NCBI GenBank assembly: GCA_031421635.1
Contig: JANOPA010000020.1
Location: 23,301-87,300, forward strand
Origin: JAPOKJ01 sp031421635
GTDB taxonomy: Bacteria > Pseudomonadota > Gammaproteobacteria > Burkholderiales > Burkholderiaceae_E
Direction: 5' to 3'
Length of the DNA stretch: 64,000 bases
Below are positions 16,835 to 24,257 of this stretch, piece by piece (the first letter of the stretch is position 1; every line of letters starts with the position of its first letter). The notes under the pieces were generated by a model. The model saw only the letters and a list, made by a program, of their open reading frames with translations. It was not told where the DNA came from and searched no databases. The translations under genes were made by a program, and so were the position numbers.

Positions 16835-17803
16835 ATGTCCTATCTTAAGATTGGACCACTCGCCCGCCTGCCATGGGGCGCGCTGGCCCCTTGGCTCGCA
16901 CTGTTCGCCGCCTGTGCTTTCTTTGCGAGTCAGTCGGATCGATTCTTAAGCGGGGAAAATCTCTCACTGGTTTTGCAACAGATCATGGTGGTCGGGGTTT
17001 TGGCCATTGGTCAGAGCCTGATCGTTCTCACCGCCGGGATCGATTTGTCTTGCGGCATGGTCATGGCGCTGGGCTCGATGGTGATGACCAAACTGGCCGT
17101 CGAAGAAGGCTTACATCCATTGTTGGCGGTGTTTTGTGGCCTGGCCGTCACCTGCGGTTTTGGTCTGCTCAATGGCCTGTTGGTCACTCGAGCCAAGCTT
17201 CCGGCCTTTATTGTGACCTTGGGCACTATGAACATTGCCTTCGCCGTCACCCAGCTCTATTCCTCCTCTCAAACGGTTCAAAATTTATCGGAGAGCTTGA
17301 CTGCGATTGGAAATACTTTCGCGCTGGGTGGCACGCAAATCAGTTGGGGGACCGTACTCATGGTGATCCTTTACGTGATTGCCTGGCGCATGCTTAACGA
17401 CACCGCACCGGGGCGACATATTTAGGCGGTGGGCAACAATGCGGAAGCCTCGCGTTTGAGCGGCATCCCGGTCCAGAAGGTACTGATTTGGGTCTACGTC
17501 ATAGCGGGTTTTTTTTATGGTCTCGCTGCACTTCTGTCGATTGCCCGTACCGGGGTGGGCGACCCTCAGGCCGGACAGACTGAAAATTTAGATACCATCA
17601 CGGCCGTGGTTCTGGGTGGGACGAGCCTTTTTGGCGGGCGTGGCATTATTCTCGGCTCGCTAGGGGGCGCGGTCATCGTGGGTGTGTTCCGCAATGGCCT
17701 GACCTTGATGGGCGTACCCTCGGTGGTGCAGACGCTGATTACGGGCGTGCTGGTGATCCTGGCCGTCGCCGTGGATCCAAGCTCGCGCAAGCAGGGGCGC
17801 TGA
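16835..17803 (+). pseudogene. frcC: fructose-type ABC transporter permease with in-frame stop
   Basis: A sugar ABC permease of the RbsC/FrcC family with multiple membrane segments. It contains GQSLIVLTAGIDLS and later FYGLAALLSIARTG and GTSLFGGRG, all family motifs. The frame is interrupted by a TAG codon at 17423-17425 between GRHI and AVGNNAEAS, where the family has tyrosine (GRHIYAVGNN), so one base change from TAC or TAT explains it. Nothing else is missing and the frame is unchanged after the stop. The start is ATG 16835, preceded by AGAAGAGG. Without suppression the product would lose its last third. Confidence 0.87.
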
Positions 17804-17804
17804 T

Positions 17805-18659
17805 ATGAATGCTGAGCCCAAGTTGGCCGAAGTGAATATTCCGAATGGGAGTTCGTCCGCTGCAGGGCTTCACCCTAAACCGGTCGCGGTGCTGGAGGCC
17901 AAGGGCCTGGTCAAACGCTTCGGGCAAGTCACCGCCCTCGATGGCGTTGATTTCGAACTCCGACGCGGAGAGATTCTTGCCGTCATCGGCGATAACGGTG
18001 CAGGTAAATCATCTTTGATCAAGGTGCTTTCTGGAGCCAGTGTGCCGGATAGTGGAGAGATTTTCCTGGATGGCGCTCAGGTGCATTTTAAGTCGCCCAT
18101 CAGTGCCCGTAAGTTGGGCATCGAAACCGTGTATCAAGATTTGGCGGTGGCCCCCGCCATGACCATTGCGGAAATTTTTTTTTTGGGCCGAGAAATCATT
18201 ACCTCTAATCCGCTCATGGCCTGGCTGCGCTGGATGGATAAGAGAGCCATGTTGGATCAGGCTGTGCACCGTATGGCAGATTTGAAGGTCGGAATTCGTT
18301 CGATGACCCAGGCCGTAGAAACCTTGTCGGGCGGGCAGCGCCAATGCGTAGCGGTAGCTCGCGCAGCGGCCTTCGCACAACATGTGGTCATCATGGATGA
18401 ACCGACGGCAGCCTTGGGGGTCAAAGAAGGCGGGATGGTGCTTGATCTCATTCGACGCGTGCGCGACAAAGGGCTTTCGGTTATTTTGATTAGCCACAAT
18501 ATGCCCCACGTATTTGAGCTGGCCGACCGCATTCATATTCAAAGGCTTGGCAAGCGTTCCGCGGTCGTCAACCCCAAGCAAATCAGTATGAGTGAAGCGG
18601 TCGCGGTAATGACCGGTGCCAAACTCGCCGAAGATCTGGCCGAGAGTGCTCTTGCCTAA
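17805..18659 (+). CDS. frcA: sugar ABC transporter ATP-binding protein (fructose type)
   Basis: A 284-residue single-domain ABC ATPase: Walker A GDNGAGKSS, signature LSGGQRQ, Walker B VVIMDEPTAALG, switch histidine ISHN. Its length matches FrcA-like proteins (one ATPase domain, unlike the two-domain RbsA). It starts right after the frcC stop. The coding sequence contains ten consecutive T at 18175-18184 (encoding IFFL), a slippage-prone tract. The gene is open throughout, yet its partner receptor and permease are broken, so the transporter is probably non-functional in this sequence. Confidence 0.9.
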   Translation: MNAEPKLAEVNIPNGSSSAAGLHPKPVAVLEAKGLVKRFGQVTALDGVDFELRRGEILAVIGDNGAGKSSLIKVLSGASVPDSGEIFLDGAQVHFKSPISARKLGIETVYQDLAVAPAMTIAEIFFLGREIITSNPLMAWLRWMDKRAMLDQAVHRMADLKVGIRSMTQAVETLSGGQRQCVAVARAAAFAQHVVIMDEPTAALGVKEGGMVLDLIRRVRDKGLSVILISHNMPHVFELADRIHIQRLGKRSAVVNPKQISMSEAVAVMTGAKLAEDLAESALA

Positions 18660-18663
18660 CCCG

Positions 18664-19896
18664 ATGGGAGTCAGTCCCCAGCCGTTGCGGCCGCGAGGTT
18701 CAAGTCAGGTGGGGTTGAAGCAGTTTAATGAACGGGTAGTGATGCAGGCCATTCGGCTGCATGGCTCCTTGCCCAAGGCGGATTTGGCTCGCTTAACAGG
18801 CCTCACCTCGCAAACCATTGGATTGATTTCTGCGCGGCTGATGCAGGCCGGGCTGTTGCTGCGAGAAAGCCCGCGACGCGGTTTCATTGGGCAACCTTCT
18901 GTACCGCTTGCGCTGAATCCCGACGGTGCTTTTGGCATCGGCATCAAGATTGGGCGTCGCACGACCGACTCGGTTTTGGTGGATCTGACCGGCCAAGTGC
19001 GCAAGCGTCTGATTTTTAAATATCCCTTCCCGGATGCTGAAGTATTGTTGCCCACCGTTCAAGAGCATTTGTTCAGTCTGCAGGCTGACCTTGGGCCTAA
19101 CCTCTCGCGACTGGTGGGTCTCGGCGTGGCGGCTCCCTTCCAGATGGGCGGGTGGCACCGCATGCTCGGCCTATCGACTGAGCAGTCGGATGCATGGAAC
19201 CGTATTGATCTCGCCCAAAGCGTTCAGGCTATGACGGCCTTACCGGTGTACTTCGCCAGGGATACGGCCGCTGCTTGTGTCGCGGAATTAGTGCAAGGGC
19301 GCGGCCGCGACCTGAAAAGTTTTTTGTATTTGTTTGTAGATACCTTTGTAGGCGGCGGTCTGGTATTGAATTCCCAACTGCATTCGGGCGTTCACGGCAA
19401 TGCCGGTGCGGTGGCGTCTTTACCCCTCAGTTTGGCGTCAAACGCCACGCAGACGCGCCGCGCAGAAGAGTCCACGGAGGGTCCTGAGCAGTTGATTAGC
19501 CAGGCATCGCTTTGGGATTTGGAACAGCACTTTACGCAAGCTGGGCTAGATCCCAGTGCTGCCTACGACGCGCGCGCCATGCAAGGCGATTGGAAAAACC
19601 TTACGGATGCGTGGACTCGGTCTGCCGCTAATGCGCTCGCTCAATGCATCGTATCGGGGACGGCTTTTGTAGATGTCGACGCCGTGGTGATTGATGGCTC
19701 CTTAACGCCTTCTCTGCTAGACGCTTTGCTGGCGCAAATCAAAGTGGCTTTACTTCGCTATCGCTGGGAAGGCTTGTGGATGCCGCAGGTACATCCTGGC
19801 GTTATTGGTACAGATGCGCGCGCCTTGGGTGGGGCGCTGCTGCCCTTGCATGCAAATTTTGCGCCGGATAGCGACATTATTTTAAAGGTCGCCTGA
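18664..19896 (+). CDS. ROK-family transcriptional regulator of the fructose locus
   Basis: A 410-residue ROK (repressor, ORF, kinase) protein. I start at ATG 18664, four bases after the frcA stop. The N-terminal winged helix-turn-helix is visible (LPKADLARLTGLTSQTIG), followed by the actin-like ROK fold with IGIKIGRR and YFARDTAAACVAEL. ROK repressors of this type (XylR/NagC-like) bind sugars and control transport operons, so it is the likely regulator of frcBCA and the divergent kinase. It is intact although two transporter genes are broken. Confidence 0.88.
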   Translation: MGVSPQPLRPRGSSQVGLKQFNERVVMQAIRLHGSLPKADLARLTGLTSQTIGLISARLMQAGLLLRESPRRGFIGQPSVPLALNPDGAFGIGIKIGRRTTDSVLVDLTGQVRKRLIFKYPFPDAEVLLPTVQEHLFSLQADLGPNLSRLVGLGVAAPFQMGGWHRMLGLSTEQSDAWNRIDLAQSVQAMTALPVYFARDTAAACVAELVQGRGRDLKSFLYLFVDTFVGGGLVLNSQLHSGVHGNAGAVASLPLSLASNATQTRRAEESTEGPEQLISQASLWDLEQHFTQAGLDPSAAYDARAMQGDWKNLTDAWTRSAANALAQCIVSGTAFVDVDAVVIDGSLTPSLLDALLAQIKVALLRYRWEGLWMPQVHPGVIGTDARALGGALLPLHANFAPDSDIILKVA

Positions 19897-19919
19897 ACTT
19901 AAATGGATTGCAGTGTAGT

Positions 19920-19934
19920 ATATCAAAGTGATAT
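19920..19934. repeat. inverted repeat upstream of the SPFH gene
   Basis: ATATCA and TGATAT are arms of six bases around a three-base spacer, 52 bases before the SPFH start codon in an AT-rich stretch. It may be an operator for the SPFH / ribbon-helix-helix pair. Seen directly; role is inferred. Confidence 0.4.
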
Positions 19935-19986
19935 CGTAAAAGTATCATAGATGCGCATATGTTTTGATTAATCCCTGGAGAACTTA

Positions 19987-20937
19987 ATGGCCTCAGAAAG
20001 TAGAATCGCATCCCCCGTAATTGTCGATAAGCGTTTTCGCAGTGCCAATGGGTTCTTAATGTTCTTCATCGGTATGCTGCTTTTTCTGGCGCCGATTTGG
20101 AGCTTTTTTACGCCTATTCTCGGAATGTTTTTCGACCGAGGCGTAGACGATGGCGCTGGGTTACTGGCGATCGTGGGGCGCATTTCTTATGTGGTGCCCT
20201 GCGTTATTCTTGGTGTGTTTATTCTCAAAGGTCTTTACACGGTGCAGCCGAATCAGGCCGTGGTTTTACTCTTGTTTGGCGATTACAAAGGTACCGACCG
20301 AAGCGCGGGTCTGCGTTGGGTGAACCCATTCTTGTCGAAAACCCGGGTAAGCGAACGCGCGCAGAACTTTGTCACCGAGCAATTGAAGGTGAATGACAAG
20401 AACGGTAATCCGATTGAAATTGCAGCCGCCATTGTTTGGCGAGTGAGCGATGCTGCTCAGGCCACCCTGGGTGTTGAGGACTACACGCGATTTGTCACCG
20501 TCCAATCTGAAAGCTCAGTGCGTCATATGGCCTCGGAGTTTGCGTATGATCATGGTGCCGACGATTCGTCTACCGAAGTAACCTTACGCAGTGGCGGCGA
20601 TGCGATTGTTCACACCTTAAGAAACGAATTGACAACGCGCTTACAGGCTGCCGGCATTGAAGTGATTGATACCAAGCTCACCCATCTGGCCTATGCCCCT
20701 GAGATTGCCGGTGCCATGCTGCGCCGACAGCAGGCGCAGGCCGTACTTTCGGCACGCAAAATCATTGTCGAAGGCGCTGTCGGAATGGTGGAGTTGGCGC
20801 TCAAGCGTCTGGCCGAAAACCAAATTGTTGAACTCGATGATGAGCGCAAGGCTGCCATGGTGAGTAATCTGATGGTGGTGTTGTGTAGCGAGAAGGATGT
20901 GACGCCGGTGATCAATACTGGCTCCCTCTATCAGTGA
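19987..20937 (+). CDS. SPFH (stomatin/prohibitin/flotillin) domain membrane protein
   Basis: A 316-residue protein with two hydrophobic segments near the N-terminus (about residues 20-40 and 56-80), then an SPFH/Band 7 domain starting at YTVQPNQAVVLLLFGDYKG. The pattern VNDKNGNPIEIAAAIVWRV and the later helical region VLSARKIIVEGAVGMVE are typical. Such proteins form oligomeric membrane assemblies; the role in bacteria varies and is not determined here. A CTGGAG ribosome site precedes ATG 19987. The next gene overlaps its stop region or starts within 10 bases, so the two are coupled. Confidence 0.88.
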   Translation: MASESRIASPVIVDKRFRSANGFLMFFIGMLLFLAPIWSFFTPILGMFFDRGVDDGAGLLAIVGRISYVVPCVILGVFILKGLYTVQPNQAVVLLLFGDYKGTDRSAGLRWVNPFLSKTRVSERAQNFVTEQLKVNDKNGNPIEIAAAIVWRVSDAAQATLGVEDYTRFVTVQSESSVRHMASEFAYDHGADDSSTEVTLRSGGDAIVHTLRNELTTRLQAAGIEVIDTKLTHLAYAPEIAGAMLRRQQAQAVLSARKIIVEGAVGMVELALKRLAENQIVELDDERKAAMVSNLMVVLCSEKDVTPVINTGSLYQ

Positions 20938-20945
20938 GTCCTATC

Positions 20946-21143
20946 GTGTCTACCGCTGAAAAAAAAGCCTTTGCGCTGCGAGTCGATCCTGTTCTTTGGC
21001 GCGCGATCGAGCGGCTTGCGGCGGGCGAATTGCGCAGTGTAAATGCTGAGGTTGAGTTCCTGCTACGGGACGCGCTTGCTCAACGTGGCATCCTTGTCGA
21101 CGGAGGCGGAAAAGCGGGCCGAAAGAGTTCGTCGAAGCCGTAG
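20946..21143 (+). CDS. Arc-like ribbon-helix-helix small protein
   Basis: A 65-residue protein (69 if the GTG at 20934, overlapping the SPFH stop, is used). The sequence KAFALRVDPVLWRAIERLA followed by ELRSVNAEVEFLLRDAL has the ribbon-helix-helix pattern of Arc/MetJ-type DNA-binding proteins: a beta strand with alternating residues, then two helices with the RSVNAE turn. It may be a local repressor acting on this operon, or act with the SPFH protein in another way. The tail is Lys/Ser-rich. The pairing is the main clue to its function. Confidence 0.78.
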   Translation: MSTAEKKAFALRVDPVLWRAIERLAAGELRSVNAEVEFLLRDALAQRGILVDGGGKAGRKSSSKP

Positions 21144-21218
21144 TGAATGATCTGACTATTTTTTGGCAACGATCCAGACCATTGAATAGGCGTCTGGGTG
21201 AATCGAACTGAGAGCAGT

Positions 21219-21521
21219 CTAGTCCGCCTTGCCAAATAGGGCCGCCAGCTTTGCTTGGGCAGCGGCTGCGGGATCGTCCGATTCCGCACTCTTCGGACGG
21301 CTGTTGAGCTTAGGGGCGGCGCTGCTCGGATACTCATCTTGAATGCGATCCTCATAATAGGTTCCGGCACTGGGCGCTGCCACCAAACGCTTCCACACTT
21401 CAAGTGGCACAGCCGTGAAACGCTTGACACTCAGGTCGCGGAAAACAATTTCCAGTAACTTTTCAGATTCGTCGTAGCCACCTTCAATGAGTTGTCCGCC
21501 TTTGAGTGCCTTGCGTTCCAT
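21219..21521 (-). CDS. KTSC-domain-like protein
   Basis: A 100-residue protein whose first 70 residues follow the KTSC domain pattern: IEGGYDESEKLLEIVFRD, then a VPLEVWKRLVAAPSAGTYY segment and an exit YEDRIQDEY. KTSC domains are small, single-fold modules sometimes attached to lysyl-tRNA synthetases and otherwise of unknown role. The C-terminal 30 residues are Ala/Lys/Asp-rich and probably disordered. It is convergent with the ribbon-helix-helix gene and precedes no obvious partner. Confidence 0.75.
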   Translation of the reverse strand: MERKALKGGQLIEGGYDESEKLLEIVFRDLSVKRFTAVPLEVWKRLVAAPSAGTYYEDRIQDEYPSSAAPKLNSRPKSAESDDPAAAAQAKLAALFGKAD

Positions 21522-21554
21522 TCGAGACTCCGAATTTGCGGCCTTGAGCGCGCG

Positions 21555-21917
21555 CTACTGCGGGCTACGAGCGAGATCGTAGAGTCGTTTGACACGAATA
21601 CCACTCCGGCAAAATCCGAGCATGGGCCGCGGCAGAGTCTTCAGTGCAGCGCGCATCTCCTGAATGTCGGCCTCGGTTTGGGTGCCGGGCGGGATCGGAA
21701 TAAAAACGTACTCCATGCCGGCCGCCTTCGCGGCGGCTTGAATGCTTGCATGCGAGGGCTGATCTGGCCCCGCTTCACCATCTGGCCGGGTATTGATGAT
21801 GGCGCGAAAACCCATGGCCGCCGCCGACTTCATCTGCTCACTATGGAGCTGCGCGGCGACCGCGAACTCGTCGTTGACGGGAATAACTGGAATGGATGCG
21901 GTAGAGGATTCGGTCAT
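21555..21917 (-). CDS. TIGR01244-family (DUF442) phosphatase/sulfurtransferase-like protein
   Basis: About 120 residues from ATG 21917, chosen because MTESSTASIPVI precedes the fold and the longer frame runs into the next gene. The fold is that of the Blh N-terminal domain / dual-specificity-phosphatase-like family: AAAMGFRAIINTRPDGE, then the active-site loop FCRSGIR with Cys103. Relatives are linked to persulfide handling in sulfide-oxidising bacteria, interesting given fccAB at 42.6-44.3 kb, though they are not adjacent. Activity is not established. Confidence 0.78.
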   Translation of the reverse strand: MTESSTASIPVIPVNDEFAVAAQLHSEQMKSAAAMGFRAIINTRPDGEAGPDQPSHASIQAAAKAAGMEYVFIPIPPGTQTEADIQEMRAALKTLPRPMLGFCRSGIRVKRLYDLARSPQ

Positions 21918-21969
21918 GCGACGGCCTTCAAATTGGACTGGGAAGCGCTGCTTGTGCAGTGGTTTTAAC

Positions 21970-22734
21970 TTACTTCGGAGCCATACGGATAGCACCATCT
22001 AAGCGGATGGTTTCTCCATTCACCATCGGGTTGGTCATGATTTGTTCAACCATCATGGCGTACTCGTTGGGACGACCCAGGCGAGGAGGGAAGGGAACTT
22101 GACGACCTAAAGAGTCTTGAGCTTCCTGAGGCAGTCCCTTGAGCAGAGGAGTCAGGAACAAACCGGGTGCGATGGTTACGCAGCGGATACCGTCGCGAGC
22201 CAAGTCGCGAGCGATAGGCAAGGTCATGCCTACAATCGCGCCCTTCGAGGCGGCATAAGAGGCCTGCCCGATTTGACCATCGAAAGCCGCAACGGATGCA
22301 GTATTGACGATCACACCGCGCTCACCGTCTTCGTTCGGCGTGTTTTGAGTCATCGCAAAAGCGGCCAGGCGCAGCACATTGAAGGTGCCAAATAAGTTGA
22401 CGTTGACCACTTTCTTGAAGGAATCGAGGTTAGCCGGGCCGTCTTTACCGACCGTTTTTTGGGCGCCTCCGATACCCGCGCAATTGATACAGCCCACCAA
22501 GCTGCCCATTTTGACGGCTTCGGCAACAGCGTTTTGTGCATCCGCTTCAGAGGTGACATCGCACTTGACGAACTTGGCATTGGCCCCGAGCTTGGCGACC
22601 AGTTCGTTACCGAGGGTTTCGTTCAGGTCGGCGATCAACACTTTACCGCCGTTTTTGATGATCATTTCCGAAGTGGCACCGCCAAGCCCTGAGGCTCCGC
22701 CGGTCACTAGGGTGACACCGCTTTTGATTTGCAT
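21970..22734 (-). CDS. SDR dehydrogenase of HSD17B10 / 3-hydroxyacyl-CoA type
   Basis: A 254-residue short-chain dehydrogenase. TGGASGLG, NCAGIGGAQ, the active-site serine in NTASVAAFDG and the YAASK pair are intact. The stretches DGQIGQASYAASKGAIVGMT and PGLFLTPLL are characteristic of the type II 3-hydroxyacyl-CoA dehydrogenase (HSD10) branch, which oxidises 3-hydroxyacyl-CoA in fatty-acid and isoleucine degradation. It stands alone on this strand, before the DUF442 gene. Confidence 0.9.
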   Translation of the reverse strand: MQIKSGVTLVTGGASGLGGATSEMIIKNGGKVLIADLNETLGNELVAKLGANAKFVKCDVTSEADAQNAVAEAVKMGSLVGCINCAGIGGAQKTVGKDGPANLDSFKKVVNVNLFGTFNVLRLAAFAMTQNTPNEDGERGVIVNTASVAAFDGQIGQASYAASKGAIVGMTLPIARDLARDGIRCVTIAPGLFLTPLLKGLPQEAQDSLGRQVPFPPRLGRPNEYAMMVEQIMTNPMVNGETIRLDGAIRMAPK

Positions 22735-22862
22735 TGGGAAATCCTTTGATGAGGAGATGTTAGATGAAGGGCAATGGGTTTAATGACTTGAAACCTAATG
22801 CTGAAATTTTAAGGTGAAAACAAAATGATGCAAAAATTGAGCGACAGTAGCCAGCAAACTGT

Positions 22863-23249
22863 CTACCAAAGTCGGGACACGCCAAAGCTATCGAATAAAG
22901 CCTCATTCGAGATCAGCACCATGTTTTCAAGGTGCGCCTGGGCCACTAACAGACGATCAAACGGGTCTTTGTGGGCAACATTCATCTCACCGGCGCGCAC
23001 AGCATGGCTGACGGAGATCGCGAGCTGCAAAAAGCCTTGGCCTCGGATGATGGCCTCAAAATCTTGTGCCAGCAAGGCCGCTTGGGGTAGCTTTCCCAGG
23101 CGGAACTTGATGCTGACTTCCATCGCTGAGGCGGCACTAACGGCGATGGTATTGTTCGCATCGCTCATGGCGGCCCGCGCCTGAAGACTCAATGATTCGT
23201 CCCCCGCTAGCCACCAAATGAGCGCATGGGTGTCGAGCAGTAAATTCAA
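22863..23249 (-). CDS. vapC: PIN-domain toxin of VapC type
   Basis: A 128-residue PIN ribonuclease. The acidic metal-binding residues are visible in LLLDTHALIWW, in SAASAMEVSIK and in HKDPFDRLLVAQA. It is the toxin of a toxin-antitoxin pair: its start overlaps the stop of the antitoxin gene by four bases. VapC toxins cleave specific tRNA or rRNA; the target is unknown. Length and motifs are intact. Confidence 0.9.
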   Translation of the reverse strand: MNLLLDTHALIWWLAGDESLSLQARAAMSDANNTIAVSAASAMEVSIKFRLGKLPQAALLAQDFEAIIRGQGFLQLAISVSHAVRAGEMNVAHKDPFDRLLVAQAHLENMVLISNEALFDSFGVSRLW

Positions 23250-23479
23250 TCGAGATTCCAGCCGCGCAACTCATCGTCTGGGAGCGGTTCATCAAAGCGC
23301 GAATCCATCGCAATCCTTCCCTTGAAGGCACCAAAACTCCGTTTCCCGACCGGAATAATAGGCACTAACCGTACCACAGGAACCGACCCCCGCGCTATCA
23401 CGACATCCCCCCCTTCAAGAGCGGCAGCAATGAGTTTGGATAGATTGGTTTTGGCTTCGTGAACCGAAAAGTGAGCCAT
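23246..23479 (-). CDS. vapB: Phd/YefM-family antitoxin
   Basis: A 77-residue antitoxin. The N-terminus FSVHEAKTNLSKLIAAALEG is the Phd/YefM DNA-binding dimer domain, and the Pro/Asp-rich tail ending GWNLD would bind and block the PIN toxin. Operon control is visible: an AGGAGA ribosome site, and a promoter overlapped by an inverted repeat just upstream (listed separately). Confidence 0.9.
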   Translation of the reverse strand: MAHFSVHEAKTNLSKLIAAALEGGDVVIARGSVPVVRLVPIIPVGKRSFGAFKGRIAMDSRFDEPLPDDELRGWNLD

Positions 23480-23488
23480 AACGATCTC

Positions 23489-23525
23489 CTTAGCTAAGTA
23501 TATAGCTAAGTTGAAAAGGTGTAAA
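23489..23525 (-). promoter_or_regulatory. promoter and operator of the vapBC operon
   Basis: On the minus strand TTTACA (23525-23520) and TATACT (23502-23497) are 17 bases apart, a good sigma70 promoter. The arms CTTAGCTA (23489-23496) and TAGCTAAG (23503-23510) form an 8-bp inverted repeat enclosing the -10 box, so binding of the antitoxin or toxin-antitoxin complex there would block RNA polymerase. The ribosome site AGGAGA follows at once. Confidence 0.7.
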
Positions 23526-23578
23526 CAGTAAAGTACGACATCAAACCCTAAATCTGGATTGCCGTGGATTGCACACCT

Positions 23579-24214
23579 TTAGGGTAGATCTCGTGCTAGT
23601 CGGGCTCCGCTGAACTGCCACTGCGCGGCGGGCGGGAAAAAGTTACGATACGAGCTGCGGATGTGATCTCGTGGTGTAAGGCAAGAACCGCCGCGATACG
23701 CGGGTAGGAGTGGATGAAGAGACATGAGATATTTAAAGTCGGCTAACATCAGCTCCTGATGTTGCTGCTCGTGATTGATGCCCAATACGACCAGCGCTTC
23801 AAGCTCACTAGTGTCGAACCCGCTTTTGGCGCTGAGTAAAACGGCGATCTGGTCATCGATGACCGCCCGGTATTGCCTGACCGTGGCCAAGCTGGGTCGA
23901 GTCAAAAAGCCACGATGTGATCTCGGGAATTTCTCACCAACACCGTTGTAGTAGCTGTTGAAGAGCACCTTGAAGGCTGCATCGAAGGGGCGAAAATTCG
24001 TTGAAAATTTCTCGACAACGAAGACTTCGAAAAACCAGGTGGTGTGAGCGAGATGCCACTTCAAAGGGCTGGCATCGGGCATCGCCTGCACCACACAGTC
24101 TTCATCTGACAAGCCTTCAATCAGTGCGAGGGTTTGCGCGCGCACGGTCTGAAAGCGAACCAGCAAGTCGACGTTGGCCTGCGCGGCGGTGCTTCTTAAG
24201 GACTGCGTATTCAT
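23579..24214 (-). pseudogene. egtB: EgtB-like protein with internal deletion
   Basis: A 211-residue open frame. Residues 1-172 are the N-terminal DinB-like domain of ergothioneine synthase EgtB, including iron-ligand candidates in WHLAHTTW and HEQQHQE. At about residue 173 the sequence jumps to RGGSCLTPRDHIRSSYRNFF and FSGARLAR, the extreme C-terminus of the enzyme's second (FGE-sulfatase-like) domain. EgtB is normally above 400 residues, so about 220 are missing, in frame. The catalytic domain that binds substrates is gone, so it is likely non-functional, though it would still be translated. No egtD methyltransferase gene is adjacent. Confidence 0.82.
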
Positions 24215-24226
24215 GTTAACCCGCTT

Positions 24227-24256
24227 CTAAAGAGATCGATGCTAAAGAGATCGATG
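24227..24256. repeat. tandem duplication of 15 bases
   Basis: CTAAAGAGATCGATG occurs twice head to tail (24227-24241 and 24242-24256), between the egtB start and the stop of the molybdoenzyme gene. It is an exact duplication, suggesting recent slippage. Confidence 0.85.
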
Positions 24257-24257
24257 A

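Noticed and set aside
17423..17425. Pyrrolysine or other recoding at the TAG in frcC
   Set aside because: The position is ordinary tyrosine in the family, no recoding signal is seen, and the neighbouring gene is also broken.
18009..18581. 190-residue minus-strand frame opposite frcA
   Set aside because: The plus-strand ABC ATPase has all motifs; the antisense frame has no recognisable fold and arises from codon bias.
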